This document shows positions 1-6,922 of a stretch of DNA of 10,908 nt, piece by piece. Each line of letters begins with the position of its first letter. The stretch's first letter is position 1. The stretch comes from Euperipatoides rowelli (Eukaryota > Onychophora > Udeonychophora > Euonychophora > Peripatopsidae). Both the position numbers and the translations under genes were made by a program. Below the pieces are notes generated by a model. It searched no databases and was not told the DNA's origin. It worked only from the letters and a program-made list of their open reading frames with translations. The stretch lies in assembly GCA_003024985.2 (NCBI GenBank), contig PXIH01S0047198.1, one strand, 5' to 3'.

Positions 1-105
1 ATAAGGTGACACGATATTAGCATACCATAATTGGCTGGGCCTGGGCCGCACAAATAATTGCTTAGGGCCGCAAGTGGCCCATGAGCTGTGAGTTTGACAC
101 CCCTG
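1..105. mobile_element. End of a non-autonomous hAT-type DNA transposon, cut off by the window edge
   Basis: The segment ends in gagtttgacacccctg at 90-105. Read inward this is CAGGGGTGTCAAACTC, which has the form of a hAT terminal inverted repeat as I know it from many animal genomes. Just inside is a GC-rich palindromic stretch, with GGGCC at 65-69 facing GGCCC at 76-80; such subterminal hairpins are common in short hAT elements. The 8 bp that follow (106-113) fit a hAT target duplication. No coding frame is visible. The other end lies outside the window, so the family assignment rests on one end only. Confidence 0.6.
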
Positions 106-113
106 ATCTAGAC
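106..113. repeat. 8-bp target duplication, left copy (atctagac)
   Basis: This 8-mer lies between the end of the first hAT element and the start of the second. It matches 744-751 (atctagat) at 7 of 8 bases. An 8-bp duplication with T at position 2 and A at position 7 is the usual hAT pattern. Confidence 0.7.
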
Positions 114-743
114 CATGGTTTCCCAAAGTGGGCAAAACATCCCCTAGGGGGCGCTGGAGGGATCCACGGGAGCGTTAGTATCCTTAGGAAAATTGGAAGC
201 ATAAAGAAAGGAGAAGAAATTTTTTAAAAACGTTTGTATATGTTTCATCTGTTGTGCAACATATAGTTAAATTTGTAGTGATTCCTTTATTTTCAAATAA
301 ACACAAAATACAAGGTAATATAACGATCAGAAATCGAGTTCACCGATAGGTCTAACAATTTAATTATTCCTTTTTTTTTCAAGCACATTTAATTGATTTA
401 TGAAATTTTGATTATCAGGTGGCCTAATAAATTATTTAAAACCGTACGGGAATAAACTTATACACCAGGGTCATCCTTTTCATTAGGGTGATTTTCAATG
501 TTATTTGTGATTTATTTTAATATTGTCCTTCATTATCTTAATTTTCTGTTTGTAATGTAAATGTTACTATGGTTTATTTAAAAATAAAGGTTTTTAATTT
601 CAAGGTGTCATTTATAACGACATCTTTTTTTTACTATGTTGTAGGACGTAGGTAGAAATATAGATACATAAAAGAACGTTACTTCATCACCGCATCTTTC
701 TGCTGAGTAATTTTTTTTTTCAAAATAAATTTGGGAACCACTG
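114..743. mobile_element. Complete non-autonomous hAT element (about 630 bp)
   Basis: The right end is tttgggaaccactg (730-743), that is CAGTGGTTCCCAAA read inward. The left end is catggtttcccaaa (114-127), the same motif with a small shift in the G and T runs. The 8-bp flanks 106-113 and 744-751 match at 7 of 8 bases, so element length and target duplication both fit a hAT insertion. Inside the left end, a stretch near 140-175 resembles the subterminal part of short hAT elements (ccctagggggcgctgg). The rest is AT-rich and has no transposase-like frame, so it would need an enzyme from elsewhere. The right flank is minus-strand LINE coding sequence, which shows that the element broke that LINE near its C-terminus. 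Confidence 0.8.
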
Positions 744-751
744 ATCTAGAT
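744..751. repeat. 8-bp target duplication, right copy (atctagat)
   Basis: This is the right-hand partner of 106-113. It also forms the last codons seen of the minus-strand LINE (N-N-L-D), so the duplicated target was LINE sequence. Confidence 0.7.
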
Positions 752-1046
752 TATTTCTTATTTTTATTCTTCTTTTCCATATCGATTTATTCATTCTTTT
801 AGAGGTACTGTTTGTTTCTAAAATTTTAAACTTATGATAATGTCCTTCTCTGTTGTTATTCAATATAAGTTGTTTGAACATAAAAATTAAGTCATTATAA
901 ATAATTTTTTGATATGGGGATAATGTTTTGACTTTATTATATCTAGTTTTATAGTTTAAGTTTTTGAATTTATGGATTTGCTTGGTAAAGCATCTGAAAA
1001 TCAAGTCTAAGTAAACCTTTTTTATTTATAAAACTAATAATATAAG

Positions 1047-1056
1047 AGTATAAATT
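1047..1056. repeat. 10-bp target-site duplication of the Tx1-like LINE, left copy (agtataaatt)
   Basis: It is identical to 6913-6922. The composition is AT-rich, so the match alone is weak. It is supported by the A-rich stretch ending just before the right copy and by continuity of the minus-strand LINE frame when the intervening DNA is removed. Confidence 0.72.
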
Positions 1057-1734
1057 AATATAGTGTATATTTGTTGAACTGTTATGCCAATGTATTTTAT
1101 TTTGTTTTTTATCCAATAATATTTTTTTTTATAGATTTACCCACATTGATAGAATGGTTGTGAAAATTAAATGAAGTATCAAATTCGAGGAGGGATGTTT
1201 CTTGGTAGACGGAAATGACTAATATTGAAGAAAAAAAATCAGAGACTTTATCATTCACCTTTTGACTTATTCTAAAGTCCATTTACATCCTTTTGGAGGT
1301 AACTAACCCTTTTGGAGTTTTAGATCAAGTCAACTCAGAATTTTATTAGTTTATCATCACAGCCTATTGATAATGGAAGAGTTTTAATGTCTCCCTTGGG
1401 CCTTATAACGTTTCTATGATGAATGATATTCAAAGCCAAAAGCTTAGACTGTAAAAAACACTTTTCTTTTGGGCTTCACAATTTCAGATTTTACTGAAGG
1501 ATAATACTGTTATTTTTTTCATTTTGTGAAGACTTTTGATTGATATATTTGGATTTAGCCATAATAATTCAGCACCTTAATAAATTGAAATTACTTGAAG
1601 GTTTTGAACTCTATATATCAGTAGCAAAATCCAAAGAACTTTTATCTGGAATTTGAGATCAATATCAGACAATTTCTATATTAAAAATAGTAAAACTATT
1701 CCAGGGAAAAATCTTATTTTTGTTAAACGCTTGA
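1057..1734 (+). other. 5' region of the Tx1-like LINE, probably 5' UTR and a decayed start of ORF1
   Basis: This AT-rich stretch has no long open frame. A start codon at 1215 opens a short frame (MTNIEEKKSETLS) that soon meets a stop. From about 1560 several broken frames continue toward the clearer ORF1 part at 1735. Either could mark the original ORF1 start, and the sequence does not decide between them. The boundary at 1057 comes from the 10-bp repeat, not from a recognised LINE 5' end. Confidence 0.5.
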
Positions 1735-2748
1735 ATGAGTTTGAAAATTTTAGAATCAGTATTGAAAGATGACCAGTTAGTATACTTAAAGAGTTATTAC
1801 CACCCCTTCCCCTATTGGATCAATGGGGAACAATTTATGATATTAGTTCAGAAGGTTTTCTACTTACCTAATGGGAAGAAATGCTTCACAGGAAAAACTA
1901 TTATTACCTTTAATTTAAAAAATAATATGTCAATAAACAATATTCCATATTTTGTAAAGTTAAAAATGCCAGAGTTTACCTGCATATTGTCCAACATCCT
2001 TGCATCTGTTTTAGTTGCCACAAACTAGATCACATGGTCCAACAATGCCCACTAAAATTCTGTAGGGGGTGCAGGGCACTCCGGGCCCCCAATCCATGAG
2101 TGCAAATTAACTTATGGTGCTAAACATAATTGATTGCAACATTTTTTATATGATGCACAACATGAAAACTGACTGGAGGATGACTCCATTGCCCAATCAA
2201 GTGCTGTGGCACTAGAAGAACCAGTAGAGAATGGACAAAGTATGGAAGCTCATTCAGTATTAGAGAAGCCTATTAATAAAACCATAGAATCATTTGCACT
2301 TTTGGCTTTCCAGGTAAATTGAGATCTCTACTCAATCAGGAGAAATGTTATCAGAGAATATTGGCATAAACAAACCAAACCAAGGAACTATTCAAAAGGC
2401 CCCCTGGGCACTCCATCTTAAAGCATTGAGCAGACACGTTCCAATTTGCAGGACTTTTCACAAGAAGACAATGATTTTGCTAATAACATTGTGCAACCAG
2501 ATCCTAATCCTTTAAAGGAGGTAAGAAAATGAAGGAAAGGCAAAATAGACATTGTTGAAATGGAACTGGACTTTAAAGAAGTTATTCCTTGAGGAGCCAC
2601 AATCTTAAGCAGGGAAATTTGCCTGATCAAGAAGACAGCAACATTAAAATTTGCTCACGTTCTGATTCTAATAATTTGAGTGATCAGGCTCTTTTGCTTA
2701 TCGCACAAGCTGGGAAAAGTCAATGGACATTGAATCCTCAGATGAACC
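1735..2748 (+). pseudogene. ORF1 of the Tx1-like LINE: nucleic-acid-binding protein with zinc knuckles (broken)
   Basis: ORF1 proteins of this group bind the element's RNA. A frame opens at 1735 and runs 97 codons; it includes PNGKKCFTGKTI, the kind of segment that precedes the knuckles in gag-like ORF1 proteins. After a frameshift near 1985 the next frame has a perfect CX2CX4HX4C knuckle (CFSCHKLDHMVQQC, 2007-2048). A second begins at C-R-G-C (2061-2072) and ends at the Cys at 2101-2103. The gap between is 28 nt where a CCHC knuckle needs 27, so one base was gained, and the central His position reads Pro. From 2104 to 2748 only pieces of a polar, acidic tail remain in shifting frames (for example LQDFSQEDNDFANN near 2450). 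The true start is unknown. Confidence 0.75.
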
Positions 2749-3420
2749 ATGCACTCCATAACCTGCATTAGTCTTAACATTCAAGGATTAAATACTAACA
2801 GGAAGGAATTGGCCCTAAGGAATTTTTTACATCATCACCCCACAGATCAGCTACCTTTGCAGAAAACAAAGATTGCTTTTGGCAATGTAGGGCAATGGAG
2901 AAAGTGGATGGATAATTATGTCATCTTTATGGGTAATCATATTAAATCAATTCAGGGTGTCTCACCTTTTTTTAGTTTAAAATACGCTACCACTCTAATT
3001 AAAACTTTATACTCACACCCAAGACTTTTGATTAATAAACTCTTGATCAACCAGCAGTACCTTTTGATTATAAATTTATATGATCAAGTAACAAATCTCA
3101 AAACAATGCCTAATATGAAATTATTTTTAAATTTATCACATTGAATAACACTGCTTTATTGATTTTGGAGGGGATTTTAATGAGAGAAATTTTGAATTGT
3201 CAGTATGGGGAAATAAATTTATTTCCTCCTTTCCATTAACTAGTGTGACATGTTATTTCCTGGAAAGATGAAGGCAACTCATTATACAAATAACTCATTG
3301 TCAACAATTGGCTACTTCTTTGTCTCACAGCTTTAAGTATGAACATTCTATAATAACATTATTAATCACCTTTCTGATCATTCTGCCTTGGTGGTTGTTT
3401 GTACTATTGCAGATGATATG
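2749..3420 (+). pseudogene. ORF2 of the Tx1-like LINE, AP-type endonuclease domain (broken)
   Basis: This domain nicks target DNA so that the 3' end can prime reverse transcription. ORF2 probably starts at the ATG at 2749, directly before ITCISLNIQGLN, the standard opening of the fold; the Asn is at 2776-2778. The expected LQ-E-T box reads LQKTK, so the catalytic Glu is Lys (codon 2863-2865). After a frameshift the GGDFN box is intact (3167-3181), and after another the terminal SDH box is intact (3373-3381). Three frames are needed to cover the domain. Motif order and spacing fit an L1/Tx1 endonuclease. The 131-codon frame from 2749 to 3144 is only the first third of the domain. Confidence 0.85.
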
Positions 3421-4250
3421 CTATCTCTTAATCAGGAATACTGTTTTAGAAAGTTTAAAGTACTCCATCCAGCTTTACCTCTACCTATTTAAGCTTTTAA
3501 TGAAATTTACATTATCCTGGGTACTTTCTTAATTTCTTTACCGGATGTTGTAGACCAATGGATACAGGTAAATTCACAATTAGCAGCACTTCTTATAATA
3601 AAGCTAATAAGGAGTTTGTTCTAAATGGGAACATGAATTTTGCTTTATTTTCAATATGCTTAAGGATCAGAATCTCCTTGCTATAAATGATGCAAAATTA
3701 GGAAGAAAAGACTAGCAGCCTTAGAAGCACAAGAGCAAAAAACTTCAAAAATATAAATTGACGAGAATTTTGACATTCCCCAATTAATTAAAACTAGACT
3801 TTTTGAAACCATGAAGCCAGCACAACTTATTACATCTATCTCTCATGAGAAGATTGTTCTACAAGGTCATGAGTTAGGAACCAAATTGACTAAAATCTTT
3901 AAGGAAAATTTTTCTGATCCTGTTAGGGGGAGTAACTCATTGATTTCCTCATATGGTTTAGAGCAGGGAAGTGGCATCTTGAAAGATGAGGTCTTGTTGG
4001 ACCTTAATACACGGTTGATCATTAGACATCTGGAGAAGGTGAATAGAAGACCCCCACTTACCCCCAGGACAATGTAACTCATAAAATTATTAAAAAATCT
4101 GAACATTTTTTTATCACTATCTTTTTGAAGTTGTTTGATCACTGGCTATTTAGTTGTCACCAATTTCTCTTATCATTGGAAGCCATGTTGTATTCTTTAA
4201 TAAAAATTCAACTAAATTTAAAAAAGCAGTCAATACTCTTATAGTTTACC
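3421..4250 (+). pseudogene. ORF2 of the Tx1-like LINE, linker between endonuclease and RT (broken)
   Basis: The linker has the lysine-rich, helical look of this region in L1-type ORF2. The clearest part is an 88-codon frame at 3811-4077; its segment HELGTKLTKIFKENF resembles the 'G.k..k.LA..lk' segment found before the RT. Upstream, 3533-3810 is covered by short frames with stops. Downstream, 4078-4250 has fragments leading into the first RT motif. No catalytic residues are expected here. The assignment rests mainly on position between two recognised domains. Confidence 0.65.
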
Positions 4251-4769
4251 AGAGCTTTCGGACATCACACCAATCTCCATCCAAAATACAGATGCAAATT
4301 ATTTGCATCTATTTTAAATGAAGCCATCTTTCCCATTTTGTAGTCTCTTATACATCCTAACCAATTTTGTCTTAAGAAAAGATCCATTCACACAGCCTTA
4401 TATCTAACGGAGGAAGTTTTTTCACCCTATGCAGGAAGTACTCATCATGGACCATTAGTGGTTTTTCTAGATAATATTGAGAAAGAAAGCCTATGATAAC
4501 ATCAATCTATCATTTCTAATAAAATTGATTAAACATTATATCCCAGATAAAAAGGTTGCCACAGGACTTATCAACTACATTTCATCAATACAAGGGGTAA
4601 TCAAGATCATGGACAACATTTACAGCAGTTTTCCCATTTTGAAAGGGCTGACACAGTGTCCCCCTACTCTCAGTGCATCCCTTTTTGCTTTGTATCTTAA
4701 TACCTTATTGAATGACATTCAAGACAACCTTCCTGGGCTATATATTAGCCATTTGAACATGAACATTAA
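4251..4769 (+). pseudogene. ORF2 of the Tx1-like LINE, RT fingers and palm, first part (broken)
   Basis: RT motifs appear in order. A degenerate RPIS motif reads TPISIQNTD (4267-4293). The 'ih..Q.gF...R' motif reads IHPNQFCLKKRS (about 4350-4385). Motif A keeps FLD (4464-4472), and one base shift later EK.AYD appears as KKAYDNIN. A 100-codon frame starting at a TTG at 4477 covers the palm and contains a damaged motif B: KGLTQCPPTLSASLFALYL (about 4642-4698) stands where 'kGlrQG.PLSP.LF.lyl' is expected. The frame is cut at 4769 by the MITE and resumes at 5336 in register. The missing arginine and glycine of motif B indicate an inactive enzyme even apart from the stops. Confidence 0.87.
4766..4769. 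repeat. TTAA target duplication, left copy
   Basis: It is paired with 5332-5335. TTAA is the canonical target and duplication of piggyBac transposons. One copy plus the flanks restores an uninterrupted RT frame. Confidence 0.88.
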
Positions 4770-4803
4770 CCCTACGTAGAGCGCAATATGAAAAGTCACA
4801 TGG

Positions 4804-4828
4804 TCGGGTGCAATGCATCTAACAGATA
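4804..4828 (+). repeat. Subterminal repeat of the MITE, left copy
   Basis: This 25-nt module starts tcgggtgcaa and ends aacagata. The inverted partner is at 5300-5324 (21 of 25 matches). Such modules are where a piggyBac-type transposase would be expected to bind; that role is inferred. Confidence 0.8.
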
Positions 4829-5132
4829 TAATTTTCAATTATTTATAATAAAAATGTATTTAATATTAACTTTATAAATGATATTTCATAATAATAATAT
4901 TTTATTATGTATGCAATTTTTTTTTTTTTACAAAAAGACAACTATACGTCAAAAAAAAAAAAGATGGCTACAAAGTATTGTTTAGTACAATAATGATATA
5001 TTGGCACTTATTTATATACCAATTGTTTATTACACTTAAATAGCAAGTTTTAAAATAATAAATGTTTTTGTAAAAAAAAATATTTTTGAAATTAACATTA
5101 TAATGTCTAATAGGAAAAAAACTGTTGCATTA

Positions 5133-5157
5133 ATGGGCACAATGAATCTAATAGATT
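5133..5157 (+). repeat. Internal diverged copy of the MITE subterminal repeat
   Basis: It aligns with 4804-4828 at 18 of 25 positions without gaps, keeping g-g-g, caatg, atctaa and agat. It has the same orientation as the left copy and lies about 140 bp inside the right end. Confidence 0.55.
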
Positions 5158-5299
5158 AAAATTGACCTCCATGACCTTGAGGACTTTCAATCATAAACAT
5201 TTTTATATCTATCGAAAGTGGAGTCATGCTAGAAAGATACACAGTGTTGGTGATCTACTTACTAAAATAAAGCTGCAATTTAAAAAATAATAACGCATG

Positions 5300-5324
5300 T
5301 ATCTGTCAGATCAGTTGCACCCGA
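5300..5324 (-). repeat. Subterminal repeat of the MITE, right copy (inverted)
   Basis: It is the reverse complement of the module at 4804-4828 with four mismatches and lies one base from the terminal GTAGGG. Confidence 0.8.
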
Positions 5325-5331
5325 TGTAGGG

Positions 5332-5335
5332 TTAA
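5332..5335. repeat. TTAA target duplication, right copy
   Basis: It is the partner of 4766-4769, immediately after the MITE end. The RT frame resumes at 5336. Confidence 0.88.
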
Positions 5336-5731
5336 ACTTATAGCGTATGCAGATGATGTTATAGTATTTTGTGATGACCGGGAGGAGGTGGATGTTTTGT
5401 TCTAAGATAAACATAAATAAGTGTTGTGTCCCGAGCATTGGTACCAGATAACTTGTACCATTATTGGGGAAATCTCCCCCAAAATCATAATAAGGGCTAC
5501 CTTTTCCTTTATTTGGAAATGATGCCAGAAGAATAAATAATTTGATGGCTTCTATAAAAATTATTTTTGATTCTCTCAAATTTGCTTATCTATCTTTATA
5601 AGTCAAAATAATTAATCTCTTTTGCATCCCTAAGAGTTTATTTTATGTAAGCCACTGTAATTTCACTGCTGCGTTTTTTAAGTCCTGCCTTGCCCTGTTT
5701 TCAAAACTTATTTGGAAGGGGTGATTCAATC
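5336..5731 (+). pseudogene. ORF2 of the Tx1-like LINE, RT palm with YADD and thumb (broken)
   Basis: Immediately after the MITE the frame reads K-L-I-A-Y-A-D-D; YADD at 5346-5357 is RT motif C, with both metal-binding aspartates kept. The frame stays open to a TAA at 5403, then shifts and stops follow. Thumb-like sequence returns at about 5516-5725: NNLMASIKIIFDSLKF, then VKIINLFCIPKSLFYV and FSKLIWKG. These fit the '..w....Ls..gri.lik..ilp.llY......FIW.g' pattern of L1-type RTs. Joined to the part before 4770, this completes the seven-motif RT in order. The intact YADD shows that this site escaped mutation, not that the enzyme works. Confidence 0.88.
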
Positions 5732-6106
5732 TATTAATAGACACTCCGTGTATTCTAGACTTAAGCAAGGAGAGCTAAATTTAATTGATATTGGACTATT
5801 ATTTAAGATTATTTCTGCAAATGCATATAGCAAGTACATTGAGTATTGCCAGAAAAATCAAGTAAACATTCCGATTATAGCTATGGACAAACCACCTCCT
5901 GCTGTAATAAGAAAGACTAGGTACTGGAAATTAAGGGCAATTAGGTTAGATATGATTGATGATCTTCCCCCTGACAAAGTCACCAACCAGTTTAGCCTTA
6001 AACAGATGAAATCACTTTTGCAGTATGACATTGTTCCAAGATTGATTACTGTACTTCTGTAGCTGTGAGTTGGCTGAGACAATCAATGAATTTGTACTGA
6101 CCACCA

Positions 6107-6198
6107 AATATTATTTACAATTTCATTAGGTCCATCGCTAATCTTCATAATGTTCATATTTCCATTGTTTCTTTTTATTATTTTGAATAGAAAGATTT
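6107..6198. repeat. 92-bp tract shared with 7137-7227, copy in the Tx1-like LINE
   Basis: The tract is identical to 7137-7227 except for one extra g at 6137, in the same orientation. It starts aatattatttacaa and ends gaatagaaagattt. The other copy lies in the minus-strand LINE, where it reads as coding sequence. Confidence 0.93.
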
Positions 6199-6384
6199 TA
6201 GACTTAAATTAATTTATGGGGTTGCACCCACTGCATATCTTTTAATTTCAAAATACCACCTTAGAAATCCCATGGAGAGTATTTATTGGGTGTACAGGAA
6301 TATACTCTTTTTGTACCCTGCACATTTGAATACAAAATTTTGGTGTGATAACCTTATTAAGTGGATTTGGTAAGCTACTCCAGC

Positions 6385-6572
6385 TAAGTTGATGATTGAG
6401 GTTAAGTTGATGATTGAGGTTAAGTTGATGATTGAGGTTAAGTTGATGATTGAGGTTAAGTTGATGATTGAGGTTAAGTNGTTAAGTTGATGATTGAGGT
6501 TAAGTTGATGATTGAGGTTAAGTTGATGATTGAGGTTAAGTTGATGATTGAGGTTAAGTTGATGATTGAGGT
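6385..6572 (+). repeat. 18-bp tandem repeat (minisatellite), at least ten units, with one N at 6480
   Basis: The unit ttgatgattgaggttaag is repeated with no visible change. In register taagttgatgattgaggt there are five full units at 6385-6474, a 5-base part to 6479, the N, two bases, and five full units at 6483-6572. Eighteen bases is six codons, so the array encodes repeats of L-M-I-E-V-K in the ORF2 frame and never shifts it. The two halves do not join in register across the single N, so N probably marks an assembly join of unknown length. The true copy number is therefore not known. Confidence 0.95.
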
Positions 6573-6762
6573 TAATTTAAGAGTTCCTCAAAAAATGAGA
6601 ATCTTAATCATTATTTGTATTAGCATCTGGAAATTAAGATGTCTTAGACTGTTCCAGGACATAAGAACTCCATCCCTTACATATTGTAAAATAAATATGG
6701 CAAAACCTTTTTTCAATGACTGTCTCTCTCTAACTTCCACTCTTCTGGAAGACATCTGGTGA

Positions 6763-6912
6763 CCAACCCGGCTTGGGAGCTGGTCAACTAGTAATTAAAA
6801 TAATAGTAAGGATTTGTTTTTGTTTTTTTTTTGTTTTGTTTAACCTAGATTTTCCTGTATTTCTTTCTTGTGTATTATTTTTGTTATTAAAGTTAATTTA
6901 TATAAAAAAAGA
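6763..6912 (+). other. 3' region and A-rich end of the Tx1-like LINE
   Basis: After the ORF2 stop comes a short T-rich 3' stretch with a tgtttttgtttttttttt-like run (about 6816-6840). It ends in ataaaaaaag just before the 10-bp duplication at 6913. An A-rich 3' end next to the target duplication is what target-primed reverse transcription leaves. Confidence 0.65.
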
Positions 6913-6922
6913 AGTATAAATT
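6913..6922. repeat. 10-bp target-site duplication of the Tx1-like LINE, right copy (agtataaatt)
   Basis: It is identical to 1047-1056. To its right the minus-strand LINE begins at 6923, in the frame that continues at 1055 on the left side. Confidence 0.72.

Larger units (their letters stand above)
744..1056 (-). pseudogene. CR1/Jockey-group LINE, C-terminal end of ORF2 (fragment)
   Basis: The minus-strand translation carries the pattern found after the RT core in CR1/Jockey-group LINEs. In order these are a degenerate 'LE.VQRR' segment that keeps FTKQI (about 995-975), a stretch like 'L.Y..R...L..L....R...DLI.MFK' (DLIFMFKQL near 893-868), a GH..KF box (REGHYHKF, about 851-828), and a final segment matching 'R.i..WN.LP' that reads RIKIRNNLD with the tryptophan lost. 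Frameshifts and stops are present toward 1056. The frame runs into the hAT end at 743, so the LINE was cut there. At 1056 it is cut by the Tx1-like LINE and resumes at 6923 in the same frame. This part of ORF2 follows the polymerase domain and has no catalytic motif. The exact clade is uncertain. Confidence 0.75.
4770..5331. mobile_element. piggyBac-type non-autonomous element (MITE), 562 bp
   Basis: The element is flanked by TTAA and has ends CCCTAC (4770-4775) and GTAGGG (5326-5331). A 25-nt subterminal repeat occurs inverted at the two ends: 4804-4828 on the plus strand and 5300-5324 on the minus strand, matching at 21 of 25 positions. It lies 28 nt from the tip on the left but 1 nt on the right. 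From established knowledge, the original piggyBac also has a short tip repeat plus an internal repeat at unequal distances (about 31 and 3 nt), so the layout matches as well as the target. The interior is AT-rich, has no transposase frame, and holds a T13 run (4917-4929) facing an A12 run (4951-4962). It interrupts the RT of the Tx1-like LINE and is therefore younger than that LINE. Confidence 0.88.
5732..6762 (+). pseudogene. ORF2 of the Tx1-like LINE, C-terminal region (broken)
   Basis: A frame at 5712-6062 includes RLKQGELNLIDIGLLFK, the post-RT segment seen in this group as 'GGL.lpdi..y..A'. Next comes a tract shared with the neighbouring LINE (6107-6198), then KLIYGVAPTAYLL (about 6206-6244). 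That segment resembles the 'yK...R.y.tP..L' element before the C-terminal Cys/His motif. Where that motif is expected, IYWVYRN and PAHLNTKFW occur, with the cysteines apparently changed to tyrosines. The frame then runs through a minisatellite (6385-6572) that inserts repeats of LMIEVK. ORF2 ends with RVPQKMRILIIICISIWK and stops at 6760-6762. The Cys/His motif match is weak; the position and the ending are better supported. Confidence 0.7.
1057..6912 (+). mobile_element. L1/Tx1-group LINE, nearly full length, dead; carries a MITE and a minisatellite
   Basis: The element has the order 5' region, ORF1 with zinc knuckles, ORF2 with AP-type endonuclease, RT, C-terminal segment, short 3' region and A-rich end (ataaaaaaag, 6902-6911). 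Endonuclease motifs seen are LNIQGLN, GGDFN and SDH; RT motifs are a PIS-type motif, an FLD/EKAYD-like motif A, a 'G..Q..P.LS' motif B and YADD. It sits inside a minus-strand CR1-group LINE and is flanked by a 10-bp repeat. Frameshifts and stops occur throughout, so it cannot encode its proteins. Without the MITE it is about 5.3 kb, reasonable for this group. The L1/Tx1 assignment comes from endonuclease and RT wording plus the two-knuckle ORF1. A named family cannot be given. Confidence 0.88.

Noticed and set aside
720-1004. Minus-strand 94-codon frame as a host gene
   Set aside because: It begins at a TTG, matches the C-terminal part of CR1/Jockey-group ORF2, and its last codons are the hAT terminal repeat.
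2418-2630. Minus-strand 70-codon frame
   Set aside because: It is antisense to the ORF1 tail of the Tx1-like LINE and has no recognisable domain.
3308-3532. Plus-strand 74-codon hydrophobic frame as a small membrane protein
   Set aside because: The correct frame here carries the SDH motif of the LINE endonuclease; the hydrophobic reading comes from a neighbouring frame in T-rich DNA.
5280-5579. Minus-strand 99-codon frame
   Set aside because: It crosses the MITE end and lies antisense to the YADD-containing RT frame, so it is a chance frame.
6385-6572. CRISPR array
   Set aside because: Units are 18 bp, adjacent and without spacers, so this is a minisatellite inside a LINE frame.
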